Shown here: positions 8,633 to 21,439 of the stretch, piece after piece
Numbering within the stretch: position 1 is the stretch's first letter
Layout: each line of letters starts with the position of its first letter
NCBI RefSeq assembly: GCF_034008635.1
Contig: NZ_CP125378.1
Span: 1,788,001 to 1,852,000, forward strand
Direction: 5' to 3'
Source: Pseudomonas sp. P8_229
GTDB lineage: Bacteria; Pseudomonadota; Gammaproteobacteria; Pseudomonadales; Pseudomonadaceae
Length of the DNA stretch: 64,000 nt
Program-made: the position numbers and the translations under genes
Notes under the pieces: model-generated
Database searches by the model: none
The model's input: the letters and a program-made list of their open reading frames with translations, nothing else
What the model was told of the DNA's origin: nothing

Positions 8633-9310
8633 ATGCGCGTTCTGATTATCGAAGACGAGGAAAAAACCGCAGATTATCTGCACCGCGGTCTGACGGAACA
8701 GGGTTACACCGTGGATCTGGCCCGCGACGGCGTCGAGGGCCTGCACCTGGCGCTGGAAGGCGACTACGCGGTGATCGTCCTCGACGTGATGTTGCCGGGC
8801 CTGGACGGCTTCGGTGTGCTGCGCGCGCTGCGTGCACGCAAGCAAACCCCAGTGATCATGCTCACCGCCCGCGAGCGGGTCGAAGACCGCATCAAGGGCC
8901 TGCGCGACGGCGCCGACGATTACCTCGGCAAACCGTTTTCCTTCCTCGAACTAGTCGCGCGCCTGCAAGCGCTGACCCGGCGCAGCGGCGGGCATGAACC
9001 GGTGCAGGTGAGCATCGCCGACCTGTGGATAGACTTGATCAGCCGCAAGGCGACCCGCGCCGGCACGCGACTGGACCTGACGGCGAAAGAGTTCTCGCTG
9101 CTCAGCGTGTTGGCGCGGCGCCAAGGTGAAATCCTCTCGAAAACCGCCATCGCCGAGATGGTCTGGGACATCAATTTCGACAGTGACGCGAATGTCGTCG
9201 AAGTCGCGATCAAGCGTCTGCGGGCCAAGCTCGACGGGCCGTTCGACGAGAAACTGCTGCACACCATTCGCGGCATGGGTTATGTGCTGGAGAGCCGTGG
9301 TGTCCAGTAA
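8633..9310 (+). CDS. OmpR-family response regulator (heavy-metal-type)
   Basis: A 225-residue regulator. The receiver domain has the acidic pocket IIEDEE at residues 5-10, the phosphoacceptor Asp in VIVLDVMLPGLDG (about residue 51), the Thr in IMLTARE and the Lys in YLGKPFS. The C-terminal winged helix (LTAKEFSLLSVLARRQGEILSK ... RLRAKLD ... IRGMGYVLE) is of the OmpR/PhoB class and resembles the CzcR/CopR/IrlR heavy-metal branch. It follows the RND permease closely and overlaps the sensor kinase by 11 bases, so the pump and its regulator probably form one operon with autoregulation. The inducer cannot be read from the sequence. Confidence 0.92.
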   Translation: MRVLIIEDEEKTADYLHRGLTEQGYTVDLARDGVEGLHLALEGDYAVIVLDVMLPGLDGFGVLRALRARKQTPVIMLTARERVEDRIKGLRDGADDYLGKPFSFLELVARLQALTRRSGGHEPVQVSIADLWIDLISRKATRAGTRLDLTAKEFSLLSVLARRQGEILSKTAIAEMVWDINFDSDANVVEVAIKRLRAKLDGPFDEKLLHTIRGMGYVLESRGVQ

Positions 9311-10664
9311 TTCCATCGCGCTGCGCCTGAGCGGGATGTTCACGCTGGTGGCGCTGCTGGTGTTTCTGTTGATCGGCGGTGCGTTGTATCAGCAGGTCGA
9401 CAAGGGCCTGGGCCTGTTGCCGGAGGCCGAACTGGACGCGCGTTACAGCGTGCTCGAATCGGCCCTCAACCGTTATGGCACACCCGAGCATTGGGTGAAG
9501 ATCAACGCCAAGCTCAAGCTGCTCGGCGAGGAAGACAAGCGCATCCGTTTCTGGGTGGTCAGCGGTGATCCCGGTTACGAGTATGGCGAGCCGGACGCCC
9601 TGATCCGCACCTTCGCCAAAGGCCTGACGGGCATGCATGACCTGCAGTTGCCCGACCACCCCTATCCGCTGAAAGTGCTGCTGACCGAACTGCCGGCCAA
9701 GGATCAGCGCCCGCCGCTGCGCTTCATGATCGGCATCGACACCGAGACCTTCCACGAGACTCAGCACAACCTGCTGATCGCCTTGGTCAGCCTGGCGATT
9801 ATCGGGGTGCTGATGGCGTCGGCATTGGGTTACTGGGTCGCGCGGATTGGCCTCAAGCCGCTGATCAAACTGTCCCACGAAGCCCAGCGCCTGGCGCCAC
9901 CACTGCGCGCCGGACGCTTGCGCCTGTCGCCGTTGCCGCCGGAACTTGAGCAGTTTGTCGAGTCGTTCAACTCGACGCTGGAGCGGGTCGAACAGGCCTA
10001 CTCGCGGCTGGAATCGTTCAATGCCGACGTGGCCCATGAACTGCGCTCGCCACTGACCAACCTGATCGGCCAGACCCAGGTCGCACTAACCCGCGGGCGC
10101 TCCGCCGAACACTACTTCGAAGTGCTGCAATCCAACCTCGAAGAGCTGGAGCGCCTGCGTTCGATCATCAACGACATGCTGTTTCTTGCCAGCGCCGACC
10201 AGGGCAGCAAGGCGACCAAACTGACCGAAACCTCGTTGGCCGATGAGGTCGCGACCACGCTGGAATACCTGGATTTCATCCTCGAAGACGCGCAAGTGCA
10301 GGTGCACGTGAGTGGTGATGCGCATGTGCGCATCGAAATCGCGCATTTGCGGCGGGCGTTGATCAATCTGCTGAGTAACGCCGTGCAACACACCGCGCCT
10401 GGCAAAGTGATCGAGGTGCGAATCGAGGTCGAGGAACATCAGGTCAGCATCGGCGTGGCCAACCCGGGATCGCCGATTGCCAGCGAGCACTTGCCGCGTC
10501 TGTTCGAGCGCTTCTATCGGGTCGATGCGTCACGCAGCAACAGCGGCAATAACCATGGCCTGGGGCTGGCGATCGTCAAGGCGATTGCGCTGATGCATGG
10601 TGGGGATGTGTTTGTGCGCAGTGATCGGGGGATGAATACCTTCGGGATTCATCTCCCTGTTTAA
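9300..10664 (+). CDS. Membrane sensor histidine kinase (partner of the response regulator)
   Basis: A 454-residue kinase. The GTG at 9300 is chosen because GGAGAG lies 5 nt upstream and the product then starts MSSNSIALRLSGMFTL, leading straight into TM1. A periplasmic sensing domain of about 125 residues follows, then TM2 (LIALVSLAIIGVLMASALGYW), a HAMP linker, the phosphoacceptor His at residue 246 in NADVAHELRSPLTNL, an N-box (ALINLLSNAVQHT) and the ATP lid glycines (NNHGLGLAIVKAIALMHGG). The layout is that of CusS/CzcS-type heavy-metal sensors. It should phosphorylate the upstream regulator and so control the RND pump. A longer frame to 9126 lies inside the regulator gene and is not used. 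Confidence 0.9.
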   Translation: MSSNSIALRLSGMFTLVALLVFLLIGGALYQQVDKGLGLLPEAELDARYSVLESALNRYGTPEHWVKINAKLKLLGEEDKRIRFWVVSGDPGYEYGEPDALIRTFAKGLTGMHDLQLPDHPYPLKVLLTELPAKDQRPPLRFMIGIDTETFHETQHNLLIALVSLAIIGVLMASALGYWVARIGLKPLIKLSHEAQRLAPPLRAGRLRLSPLPPELEQFVESFNSTLERVEQAYSRLESFNADVAHELRSPLTNLIGQTQVALTRGRSAEHYFEVLQSNLEELERLRSIINDMLFLASADQGSKATKLTETSLADEVATTLEYLDFILEDAQVQVHVSGDAHVRIEIAHLRRALINLLSNAVQHTAPGKVIEVRIEVEEHQVSIGVANPGSPIASEHLPRLFERFYRVDASRSNSGNNHGLGLAIVKAIALMHGGDVFVRSDRGMNTFGIHLPV

Positions 10665-10682
10665 TCGCTGATTATAGTCCCC

Positions 10683-10815
10683 TGTGGCGAGGGGATTTAT
10701 CCCCGATGGGTTGCAAAGCAGCCCTGAATCCTCTGTGCAAGTTGTGTCAGGAGGATCGCGATTGCTGATTTTGGGGCCGCTTCGCAGCCCATCGGGGATG
10801 AATTCCCTCACCACA
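10683..10815. repeat. REP-type inverted pair (TGTGGCGAGGGGATTTATCC family)
   Basis: The left arm begins TGTGGCGAGGGGATTTATCC at 10683. The right arm (about 10780-10815) reads CGCAGCCCATCGGGGATG followed by AATTCCCTCACCACA, its approximate reverse complement. Between them are about 60 bases without coding features. This is a third distinct palindromic repeat family in the window, placed between the kinase stop codon and the next promoter region. Confidence 0.65.
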
Positions 10816-10950
10816 GAGAATGGAGTCCCCCCTCTCGATCTTTGCCTTTGCTGTAACAGTCATTTATGAAAATCATGCTGTTTCCCAACGCCCGGCAACC
10901 TTATCTTTGCCCGCACCAAACAGCACTTGCCAAGCAAGAAGGTTTTCAAG

Positions 10951-11172
10951 ATGTCCAACAGTATGGGTATTGCCAGCGCGTTCGTTTTGTCCTCATTGAT
11001 CCTGTCGCCGATGGCGATGGCTGAAGAATCGCAGTCGTTCGTAGCGCAGAATGCCGCTCGCGCTCACGCCTTCGAACAGTCTCAGGCAGAAGTGCTGGTC
11101 AAGTCGCAAGACGCCTCGCAAGCCCCTCAGGCCGCCACTTCACAGGCTCAAGCGGCCGAGAAAGACAGCTGA
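10951..11172 (+). CDS. Small exported protein, function unknown
   Basis: A 73-residue protein starting MSNSMGIASAFVLSSLIL with a signal peptide ending SPMAMA-EES. The mature 45 or so residues are rich in Ala, Gln and Ser (FVAQNAARAHAFEQSQAEVL), likely helical and without cysteine. GAAGG 8 nt before the ATG at 10951 fixes the start; the upstream in-frame TTG at 10927 has no such signal. A strong terminator follows at 11242, so the gene is its own transcription unit. I do not recognise the family. Confidence 0.7.
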   Translation: MSNSMGIASAFVLSSLILSPMAMAEESQSFVAQNAARAHAFEQSQAEVLVKSQDASQAPQAATSQAQAAEKDS

Positions 11173-11241
11173 GTCGCGTACCGCGAAAAATTTTCCCTCG
11201 ACGCGGTTGTTTGGCTCTTCCCGTTCAACCGTCGTCATTCC

Positions 11242-11269
11242 AGGCCGCTGCCTTTCAGCGGCCTTTTTT
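11242..11269 (+). terminator. Intrinsic terminator after the small exported protein gene
   Basis: AGGCCGCTG pairs perfectly with CAGCGGCCT across a 5-base loop, followed by a run of six T. It separates the 73-residue protein gene from the porin gene. Confidence 0.85.
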
Positions 11270-11369
11270 CGTTGTGGTCTGAAAGCCGTTTGGTTCGTCT
11301 GTAACAACAAGAAACTTCCCGCACCTCAAGACATTGAAGTGTCAGTTGACCCAAGGAGCTCCATCGCAA

Positions 11370-12686
11370 GTGCGTTACCCAGTCAGCTTCACCCCGCTGT
11401 TCATTGCAATTGCCGCAACGATTGCGCCCGCCGCCCATGCCGACGAAGCCGCCAGGGAAGGCTTCGTCGAAGGTTCGAGCCTCAACCTCAACGCTCGCAA
11501 CTACTACATGAATCGCAACCGTCTGCAGCAGACGGACGACAACATCGAGTGGGGCCAGGGTTTTCTCGGGATCTTCCAGTCGGGTTACACCGAAGGCACG
11601 GTCGGTTTCGGCATTGATGCCCACGCCATGCTCGGGCTGAAGCTCGACGGCGGTGGCGGTACCGATGGCTCGAGCATCCTGCCGATCAGCGATGGCAACG
11701 GCAAAGCGCCGGGCTCGTTCTCGACTGCGGGCGGCACCCTGAAAATGCGTGCGTTCGACACCGAGCTGAAGGCCGGTGACCTGTTCCTCACCAACCCGGT
11801 GATTGCCGGTGGTGAAAGCCGCATGCTGCCGCAGACCTTTCGTGGCGTCAGCCTGACTAACCACAGTTTGGACGGCTGGATGTTCGAAGGTGGCCAGGCC
11901 AGTTTCACCAAGCCTTATAACCAGAGCGGTCGCCAGCGCATCGGCACTTCCTACGGCAAGCTGGCCGATGGCGACGAAAGCCGTCACTTGAACTGGACCG
12001 GGGTTTCCTGGAGCGGCGTCGAAGGCCTGACCAGCAACCTGTATGCCGCCGAGCTCAAGGACATCTGGAACCAGTACTACTACGACCTCGACTACACCTG
12101 GTCGCTGAACGATCTGGTCAGCCTCAACCCGGGCCTGCACTTCTATCACACGCAAGACACCGGCGACGCACTGCTGGGCAACATTGACAACAACACCTAC
12201 AGCCTGCATTTCACCGTCGGCATCGGCAGCCACAGCGTCACTGCCGCATACCAGCGCGTGAATGGCAACACCCCATTCGACTACATCAGCCAGGGTGACA
12301 GCGTTTACCTCGATAACTCCCAGCAGTACTCGGACTTCAACGGCCCGAACGAGCGCTCCTGGAAGCTCAAGTACGCCTATGACTTCGCCGGTCTCGGCAT
12401 GCCGGGCCTGACCTCGGCGGTGTCGTACTCGCGCGGCACCGTGGACCTGACCAAGGTTGATCCGCACAGCACAGGCTATGCTTCGTGGTACAGCGCTGAC
12501 GGTCGTAACGCCAAACACTGGGAGCGCGACATCGACTTGAAATACGTAGTCCAGAGCGGCCAGGCGAAAGATCTCGCGGTACGTCTGCAGTGGGCGACCA
12601 ACCGTGGTGGCAACGGTTACGGCGCGATCGATACTGACACAGATGAATACCGTGTAATTGTCGACTATCCGATCAACGTCTTCTAA
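11370..12686 (+). CDS. OprD-family outer-membrane porin
   Basis: A 438-residue protein. Translation probably starts at GTG 11370, which AAGGAG precedes by 11 nt, giving a signal peptide ([23 protein letters not shown]) and the mature start [20 protein letters not shown], typical of OprD porins. Other family signs are [38 protein letters not shown] (spread over residues about 55-95), [15 protein letters not shown] and the C-terminal strand ending in Phe ([14 protein letters not shown]), which is the signal for beta-barrel assembly. OprD-type barrels take up specific amino acids or carboxylates; the substrate here is unknown. An earlier in-frame start at 11334 would precede the Shine-Dalgarno sequence. 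Confidence 0.9.
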   Translation: MRYPVSFTPLFIAIAATIAPAAHADEAAREGFVEGSSLNLNARNYYMNRNRLQQTDDNIEWGQGFLGIFQSGYTEGTVGFGIDAHAMLGLKLDGGGGTDGSSILPISDGNGKAPGSFSTAGGTLKMRAFDTELKAGDLFLTNPVIAGGESRMLPQTFRGVSLTNHSLDGWMFEGGQASFTKPYNQSGRQRIGTSYGKLADGDESRHLNWTGVSWSGVEGLTSNLYAAELKDIWNQYYYDLDYTWSLNDLVSLNPGLHFYHTQDTGDALLGNIDNNTYSLHFTVGIGSHSVTAAYQRVNGNTPFDYISQGDSVYLDNSQQYSDFNGPNERSWKLKYAYDFAGLGMPGLTSAVSYSRGTVDLTKVDPHSTGYASWYSADGRNAKHWERDIDLKYVVQSGQAKDLAVRLQWATNRGGNGYGAIDTDTDEYRVIVDYPINVF

Positions 12687-12728
12687 GATCGGCGCGACAA
12701 CACCCGTCTCAAAGTTTTTGATCTACCC

Positions 12729-12819
12729 TGTGGGAGCGGGCTTGCTCGCGAAAGCGCTGTATCAGTCGACATCCATGTTGAATGACACAGCGCTTTCGCG
12801 AGCAAGCCCGCTCCCACAA
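12729..12819. repeat. REP doublet (TGTGGGAGCGGGCTTGCTCG family)
   Basis: The 32 bases from 12729 and the 32 ending at 12819 are perfect reverse complements (TGTGGGAGCGGGCTTGCTCG then CGAAAGCGCTGT), separated by about 27 bases. This is the classic P. fluorescens-group REP doublet (REPIN-like), thought to be spread by a dedicated RAYT transposase encoded elsewhere. Confidence 0.85.
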
Positions 12820-12884
12820 TTGAATACCGTCACTGACTTCACGCAACTACGCTATTAAGATTCCCCCAACCGACAGCCCCCATC

Positions 12885-14393
12885 ATGATCGCGAGCCGTA
12901 CCCCACCTGTGGCGGGCAAGACCGGACGTCCCGAATTGCTGCTGATCTGCGGCAGTTCGCTGACCGTGATCGCGATTCTGTGCATCGTCACGTTTCTGCT
13001 GATCCGCGAGCACGCCAACGCTCAGGAATCGGCCACCCGCAGCGCCACCACCATCGCGCAACTGATCGACGCTGACGTCCTGCGCACCGTCGAGTTGTAC
13101 GACCTGACCCTGCAAGGCCTGATCGCCGCCTCGCAGCGCGATGACTTGCGCGACGTCACTCCGCAGATCCGCCACCTGGCGCTGTTCGACCGTTCGACCA
13201 CCGCGCGCTTCAAGGGCGACATCCTGCTGCTCGACAAGCATGGCGATGTGATCGCCGACTCATCGCGGGTCGAGCCCAAACCGGGCAACTTCGCCGACCG
13301 CGATTACTTCCTCGCCCACGCGTTCAACCGCGACACCGGCATGTTCATCAGCCGCCCGTTCAAGACCCGTTGCGACTGCGACGAAGCCAACCAGTGGCGC
13401 ATCAGCTTCAGCCGGCGAATCTCCTCGGACACCGGCGAATTCGCCGGCGTGGCCGTGGCCTCGATGAAGCTCGACTACTTCGATCAGCTGTTCAACAGCC
13501 TCGACATCGGCAAAGACAGTACGCTGAACATCATCAACAGCGACGGCATCCTGCTGGCGCAGAAGCCGTACCTGCAAAGCGACTCCATCGGCAAGAGCTT
13601 CGGCAACCGGCCCAACGTGGTGCGGATCCTGGCGGACAAGGATGGCAATGGCAGTTTCACCAGCACCTCGAGCATGGATCAGCAGCAGCGTCTCTACACC
13701 TATTCGCGGGTCGGTAACTTGCCGCTGACGGTGATGGTCGCGCTGTCCAGCGATGAAGTGTTCGGCACCTGGCGGCGCACCGCGTTGTTGATCAGCGGTG
13801 CCACCGGCGTGCTCTGTGCCGGCCTGCTGTGGCTGACCTGGCTGCTCGCCCGTGAACTGCGTTTACGGCAACGCGCCGAACGCGAACTGGCGCAACTGGC
13901 CGCCACCGATGCGCTGACCGGGGTGGCCAACCGGCGAATGCTCGATCTGTCGCTGCGCCACGAATGGTTCCGCGCCCAGCGCTCGGGCCAGCCGCTATCA
14001 GTCATGATGATCGACGCCGACCACTTCAAGGCCTTCAACGATCGCCATGGGCATCAGGCCGGCGATCAGGCACTGCGCGAGCTGGCCAAGGTGATCAGCG
14101 CGAACGTGCGACGTCCGGCGGATCTGGTCGCCCGTTATGGTGGCGAAGAGTTTTCGGTGATCCTCGCCGAAACCGACAGCACCGGCGCACGTCAGATTGC
14201 CGAACATATCCGCCAGGCAGTCGAGCAGATGCCGAGAGTCGAGGGCGCGGATGTGGCGATGACCGTCAGTATTGGCATCAGCACCTGGACGGCGGCAGTC
14301 GAGATGTCGCTGGAACAACTGCTGTTTGCGGCGGACAAGGCGTTGTATCAGGCCAAGGAAGGTGGGCGCAATCGGGTGGTGGTGGCTGGCTGA
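12885..14393 (+). CDS. Membrane-bound diguanylate cyclase with periplasmic sensor domain
   Basis: A 502-residue protein. TM1 is at about 20-42 (LLICGSSLTVIAILCIVTFLL), a periplasmic Cache-like sensor spans about 45-290 (GDVIADSSRVEPKPGNFADR, ISFSRRIS), and TM2 is at about 298-320. The GGDEF domain has GGEEF at residues 419-423, so it should make cyclic-di-GMP from GTP. RPAD at 410-413 lies five residues before it, the normal position of the RxxD inhibitory site, so product inhibition is likely. The periplasmic domain probably senses a small ligand, identity unknown. It stands alone between two REP doublets, convergent with lpxC. Confidence 0.92.
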   Translation: MIASRTPPVAGKTGRPELLLICGSSLTVIAILCIVTFLLIREHANAQESATRSATTIAQLIDADVLRTVELYDLTLQGLIAASQRDDLRDVTPQIRHLALFDRSTTARFKGDILLLDKHGDVIADSSRVEPKPGNFADRDYFLAHAFNRDTGMFISRPFKTRCDCDEANQWRISFSRRISSDTGEFAGVAVASMKLDYFDQLFNSLDIGKDSTLNIINSDGILLAQKPYLQSDSIGKSFGNRPNVVRILADKDGNGSFTSTSSMDQQQRLYTYSRVGNLPLTVMVALSSDEVFGTWRRTALLISGATGVLCAGLLWLTWLLARELRLRQRAERELAQLAATDALTGVANRRMLDLSLRHEWFRAQRSGQPLSVMMIDADHFKAFNDRHGHQAGDQALRELAKVISANVRRPADLVARYGGEEFSVILAETDSTGARQIAEHIRQAVEQMPRVEGADVAMTVSIGISTWTAAVEMSLEQLLFAADKALYQAKEGGRNRVVVAG

Positions 14394-14418
14394 AGTATTG
14401 CGGTGGTTGCAATGGCCT

Positions 14419-14488
14419 CTTCGCGAGCAAGCCCGCTCCCACATTTTTGGAATGCGTTCTCCCTGTGGGAGCGGGCTTGCTCGCGAAG
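14419..14488. repeat. REP doublet (same family as 12729-12819)
   Basis: CTTCGCGAGCAAGCCCGCTC at 14419 onward and its perfect reverse complement ending at 14488 form 25-base arms separated by 20 bases. It lies between the diguanylate cyclase stop codon and the lpxC terminator. Confidence 0.85.
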
Positions 14489-14521
14489 ACGCCAGAACAG
14501 ACAACATCAAATTCAGGGCAT

Positions 14522-14548
14522 AAAAAAAGGCCATCCGAGGATGGCCTT
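14522..14548 (-). terminator. Terminator at the end of the dcw cluster (after lpxC)
   Basis: AAGGCCATCC at 14527-14536 pairs with GGATGGCCTT at 14539-14548. Read on the minus strand, the hairpin is followed by a run of seven T. It lies 25 bases past the lpxC stop codon. A-rich sequence on the other side may also let it act on plus-strand transcripts. Confidence 0.85.
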
Positions 14549-14572
14549 CAAAAAACTAGAGAGGTTTTTTAC

Positions 14573-15520
<948 letters not shown>

Positions 15521-15596
15521 TCAACAAAGGCTGGCGATAATAGCAGACCGAGCCTTTGCTGAACACCAATCACCGTCATAGCCCTGATACATTCCA

Positions 15597-16793
15597 TCAA
15601 TCGGCCTGACGACGCAGGAATGCCGGGATGTCCAGGTAGTCCAGATCGTCCTGCGGATTCATCTTCGCGGCAGTCGCAGCACCGGCCTGAGCCTGGTTGC
15701 GCATGACGGTCGGACGGTCCAGGTCACGGTAGTTCACCGCCGGTGCATCCTGACGAGCAGGGGCCGGTTGTTGAACCTGAGCAGACGCCATGGAGGTGTG
15801 AACGGTGTTGTCGATGACCTTCACAGGCTTCTCGATTTTCGCGCCCAGACCAGTGGCAACCACAGTCACGTGCAGCTCGTCGCGCATGTCCGGATCGATA
15901 ACGGTACCGACCTTGACCATCGCGTGCTCGGAAGCGAAGGCTTCGATGATGCTACCCACGTCGGAGTACTCACCCAGGGACAGGTCAGGACCAGCAGTGA
16001 TATTCACCAGGATGCCGCGGGCACCTTGCAGGTTCACGTCTTCCAGCAACGGGTTGCGGATGGCCGCTTCAGTGGCTTCACGTGCACGGTTCGGACCGCT
16101 GGCGCAGCCAGTGCCCATCATCGCCATGCCCATTTCGCTCATCACGGTACGCACGTCGGCGAAGTCGACGTTGATCATGCCCGGACGCTTGATGATGTCG
16201 GAGATACCGCGAACGGCACCGGCCAGTACATCGTCTGCCTTGGCGAAAGCCGACAGCAGGCTGGCGTCTTTACCGAGGATGGTCAGCAGCTTCTCGTTGG
16301 GAATGGTGATCAGCGAGTCGACGCTTTCGGACAGCATGCGGATGCCTTCGTCGGCGATCTGCATACGCTTGCGACCTTCGAACGGGAACGGACGGGTCAC
16401 GACCGCTACGGTCAGAATGCCCATTTCCTTGGCCACTTCGGCGATGATCGGTGCAGCACCGGTACCGGTACCACCGCCCATGCCAGTGGTAATGAACACC
16501 ATGTTGGTGCCCTGCAGGACTTCGGCAATGCGCTCACGGTCTTCGAGAGCGGCCTGACGACCTACTTCAGGGTTGGCGCCAGCGCCGAGACCTTTGGTCA
16601 CGCCGGTGCCCAGTTGCAGGATGGTGCGCGCGCCGATGTTTTTCAGCGCTTGAGCATCAGTGTTGGCGCAGATGAATTCAACGCCTTCGATGTTGCTCTT
16701 GACCATGTGGTTGACAGCGTTGCCGCCGCCACCGCCAACACCGATAACTTTGATTACCGGGCTTGCGGGGATGTTGTCTACGAGTTCGAACAT
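15597..16793 (-). CDS. ftsZ: Cell division GTPase FtsZ
   Basis: A 398-residue tubulin homologue that polymerises into the Z ring at midcell. The GTP-binding signature GGGTGTGAAP lies near residue 105 and NVDFADVRTVMSEMG in the T7-loop region. A variable Pro/Gln/Ala-rich linker (about 320-375) leads to the conserved C-terminal peptide LDIPAFLRRQ, which binds FtsA and ZipA. GGAGAGGG just before the ATG gives strong translation, fitting a protein needed in high copy. It follows ftsA by 68 bases, room for a local promoter, and is co-directional with lpxC. Confidence 0.99.
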   Translation of the reverse strand: MFELVDNIPASPVIKVIGVGGGGGNAVNHMVKSNIEGVEFICANTDAQALKNIGARTILQLGTGVTKGLGAGANPEVGRQAALEDRERIAEVLQGTNMVFITTGMGGGTGTGAAPIIAEVAKEMGILTVAVVTRPFPFEGRKRMQIADEGIRMLSESVDSLITIPNEKLLTILGKDASLLSAFAKADDVLAGAVRGISDIIKRPGMINVDFADVRTVMSEMGMAMMGTGCASGPNRAREATEAAIRNPLLEDVNLQGARGILVNITAGPDLSLGEYSDVGSIIEAFASEHAMVKVGTVIDPDMRDELHVTVVATGLGAKIEKPVKVIDNTVHTSMASAQVQQPAPARQDAPAVNYRDLDRPTVMRNQAQAGAATAAKMNPQDDLDYLDIPAFLRRQAD

Positions 16794-16861
16794 TTTCCCT
16801 CTCCTTACATTCTCTAGTTTTTTCGCCTACTGCATTTTTGTAGCGGTGTTGCGGTAAAGCT

Positions 16862-18121
16862 TTAGAAGTTGCCTTGAACCCACTTCTTCAATCGGTCCAG
16901 CAACGGCGCCTGTGGCTCATCGTTGCTGTAGCTGTCGCGGCTGCCGATGCCCGAGAACGAGATCCCGTCGGACTGCTTCTGCAGGCCGTACATCAACAAG
17001 CCAACGCCAGTGGAATAAATCGGGTTGCGAACCACGTCATCCAGGCCCTTCACGCCATGCGGCACGCCCAGGCGAACCGGCATGTGGAAGATTTCTTCGG
17101 CCAGTTCAGTAGCGCCTTCCATCTTCGACGTACCGCCGGTCAGGACGATGCCTGCCGGGATCAGGTCTTCGTAGCCGCTGCGACGCAGCTCCGCCTGGAT
17201 CAGGGTGAACAGTTCGTCGTAACGCGGCTCGACCACTTCGGCCAGGGCCTGACGCGACAGCTCGCGTGGTGGACGGTCGCCAACGCTTGGCACCTTGATG
17301 GTTTCGCCGGCACCGGCCAGTTTGGCCAGGGCGCAGGCGTAACGGATCTTGATTTCTTCGGCGTACTGGGTCGGGGTGCGCAACGCCATGGCGATGTCGT
17401 TGGTCACCTGATCACCGGCAATCGGGATCACCGCGGTGTGGCGGATCGCGCCTTCGGTGAAGATCGCGATGTCGGTGGTGCCGCCGCCGATGTCGACCAG
17501 GCACACGCCCAGCTCTTTTTCGTCGTCGGTCAGCACCGAGTAGGCCGAGGCCAGTTGCTCGAGAATGATGTCGTCGATTTCCAGACCGCAGCGGCGCACG
17601 CATTTTTCAATGTTCTGTGCGGCGTTGACGGCGCAGGTGACCACGTGGACCTTGGCTTCCAGACGCACGCCCGACATGCCCAGCGGCTCGCGCACGCCTT
17701 CCTGGTTATCGATCACGTAGTCCTGCGGCAGGGTGTGCAGCACGCGCTGGTCAGCCGGGATCGCCACGGCCTGGGCGGCGTCGAGTACACGCTCAAGGTC
17801 AGCCGAGCTGACTTCGCGATCACGAATCGCGACGATGCCGTGGGAGTTCAGGCTGCGGATGTGATTGCCGGCCACGCCGACGAACGCCGAGTGAATGCGG
17901 CAGCCCGCCATCAGTTGGGCTTCTTCGATCGCGCGCTGGATCGACTGCACGGTGGACTCGATGTTCACCACCACGCCCTTCTTCAGACCGCGGGACGGAT
18001 GAGTACCGATACCGACGATTTCCAGCGTGCCGTCGTCCGCGACCTCGCCTACCAGCGCCACCACTTTGGAGGTGCCGATATCCAGACCGACGATCATTTT
18101 GCCGCTTTGCACGTTTGCCAT
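16862..18121 (-). CDS. ftsA: Cell division actin-like protein FtsA
   Basis: A 419-residue actin-fold ATPase that tethers FtsZ to the membrane and recruits later divisome proteins. Motifs visible: IVGLDIGTSKVVALVGEV (phosphate 1), CLVDIGGGTTDIAIF (phosphate 2) and IVLTGGTSKMEG (adenosine). The C-terminus LLDRLKKWVQGNF is the amphipathic membrane-targeting helix. It starts 15 bases after the ftsQ stop codon. Confidence 0.99.
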   Translation of the reverse strand: MANVQSGKMIVGLDIGTSKVVALVGEVADDGTLEIVGIGTHPSRGLKKGVVVNIESTVQSIQRAIEEAQLMAGCRIHSAFVGVAGNHIRSLNSHGIVAIRDREVSSADLERVLDAAQAVAIPADQRVLHTLPQDYVIDNQEGVREPLGMSGVRLEAKVHVVTCAVNAAQNIEKCVRRCGLEIDDIILEQLASAYSVLTDDEKELGVCLVDIGGGTTDIAIFTEGAIRHTAVIPIAGDQVTNDIAMALRTPTQYAEEIKIRYACALAKLAGAGETIKVPSVGDRPPRELSRQALAEVVEPRYDELFTLIQAELRRSGYEDLIPAGIVLTGGTSKMEGATELAEEIFHMPVRLGVPHGVKGLDDVVRNPIYSTGVGLLMYGLQKQSDGISFSGIGSRDSYSNDEPQAPLLDRLKKWVQGNF

Positions 18122-18136
18122 GGGTCCTGCCTCTTC

Positions 18137-19003
18137 TTAATTCTTTGCGACAGCGGGTTTGTCTGTCGTCGGCGCTACAGGTTCCCGCCAGCCAACGGCG
18201 AGGCCGTTGGCGTAGCGCAGATCGATGCGCGCAATGTTCGTAATCTGGTCTTTAAGCGTCTTGTCATAGATGGCGATGAAGCGGCGCATCTTTTCCACCA
18301 GGTTGCCGCGTCCCAGCAGCAACTCGATGCCGGGACCGGAACTGCCGGCACCGGTGGTCAGGAACCAGCTGCCGCGTTCACGCAATTCCAGGCGTGCAAT
18401 CGAGAAGCCCAGCGGCCTGAGCATCTGGCTCAGCACCTGATATTGCTGCATCACTTGCTGCTGGGCCCGTTGTGGGCCGAACAACTGTGGCAGGTGTTCG
18501 TAGTTCGCCAGCTCCTTTGGCGTGAACGCCTGGCCCTGGTTGTTCAGTAGCGACTCGTCGCCCCAACGGGCCACGGGCAGTTGCTCTTCGAGGCGGATCA
18601 CCACCTGGTCCGGCCACACCCGACGTACTTCGGCGTGGGCGATCCAGGGCATCTGCTCAAGCTCGGTGCGCATGCCGGCCAGGTCGATGGTGAAGAAGCT
18701 CGACGCCACGTACGGGGCAATCCGCTGCTGCACCGCTTGCTGGCTGATGTAGCTCAGGTCACCCTGCACGGCGATCTTGGTGATCGGCCGGTCGGCGTAC
18801 GGCAACAAACGCTGCGCGCCTTCGTAGGTTCCAAAACCCAGCACCACCAGCAGCACCGGCCAGAACAGGTTTTTCAGAAAGCCGAAATTGGCTTTCGGCA
18901 GGCGCACGGACATCGGCTCTTTGGCCACCATTCGGCTGGCACCCCGCGGCACCGGCTTGCGGCCGGGTGCGGGTGGCTGATGTCTGAGCTGAGCGCCTTG
19001 CAT
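18137..19003 (-). CDS. ftsQ: Cell division protein FtsQ
   Basis: A 288-residue bitopic membrane protein of the FtsQ-FtsB-FtsL subcomplex. It has a short basic cytoplasmic tail, one membrane helix ([17 protein letters not shown]), a POTRA domain ([18 protein letters not shown]) and the beta domain ([24 protein letters not shown]). The start at 19003 has GAGG 9 nt upstream and lies 4 bases after the ddlB stop codon; a longer frame to 19045 would overlap ddlB by 38 bases and add a non-conserved peptide. It is coupled in the order ddlB-ftsQ-ftsA-ftsZ. Confidence 0.98.
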   Translation of the reverse strand: MQGAQLRHQPPAPGRKPVPRGASRMVAKEPMSVRLPKANFGFLKNLFWPVLLVVLGFGTYEGAQRLLPYADRPITKIAVQGDLSYISQQAVQQRIAPYVASSFFTIDLAGMRTELEQMPWIAHAEVRRVWPDQVVIRLEEQLPVARWGDESLLNNQGQAFTPKELANYEHLPQLFGPQRAQQQVMQQYQVLSQMLRPLGFSIARLELRERGSWFLTTGAGSSGPGIELLLGRGNLVEKMRRFIAIYDKTLKDQITNIARIDLRYANGLAVGWREPVAPTTDKPAVAKN

Positions 19004-19007
19004 GGTC

Positions 19008-21431
<2,424 letters not shown>

Positions 21432-21439
<8 letters not shown>

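Noticed and set aside
16874..18550. A 558-codon frame antisense to ftsA and ftsQ
   Set aside because: Shadow frame rich in His, Gln and Arg. It crosses the ftsQ-ftsA junction and has no family match.
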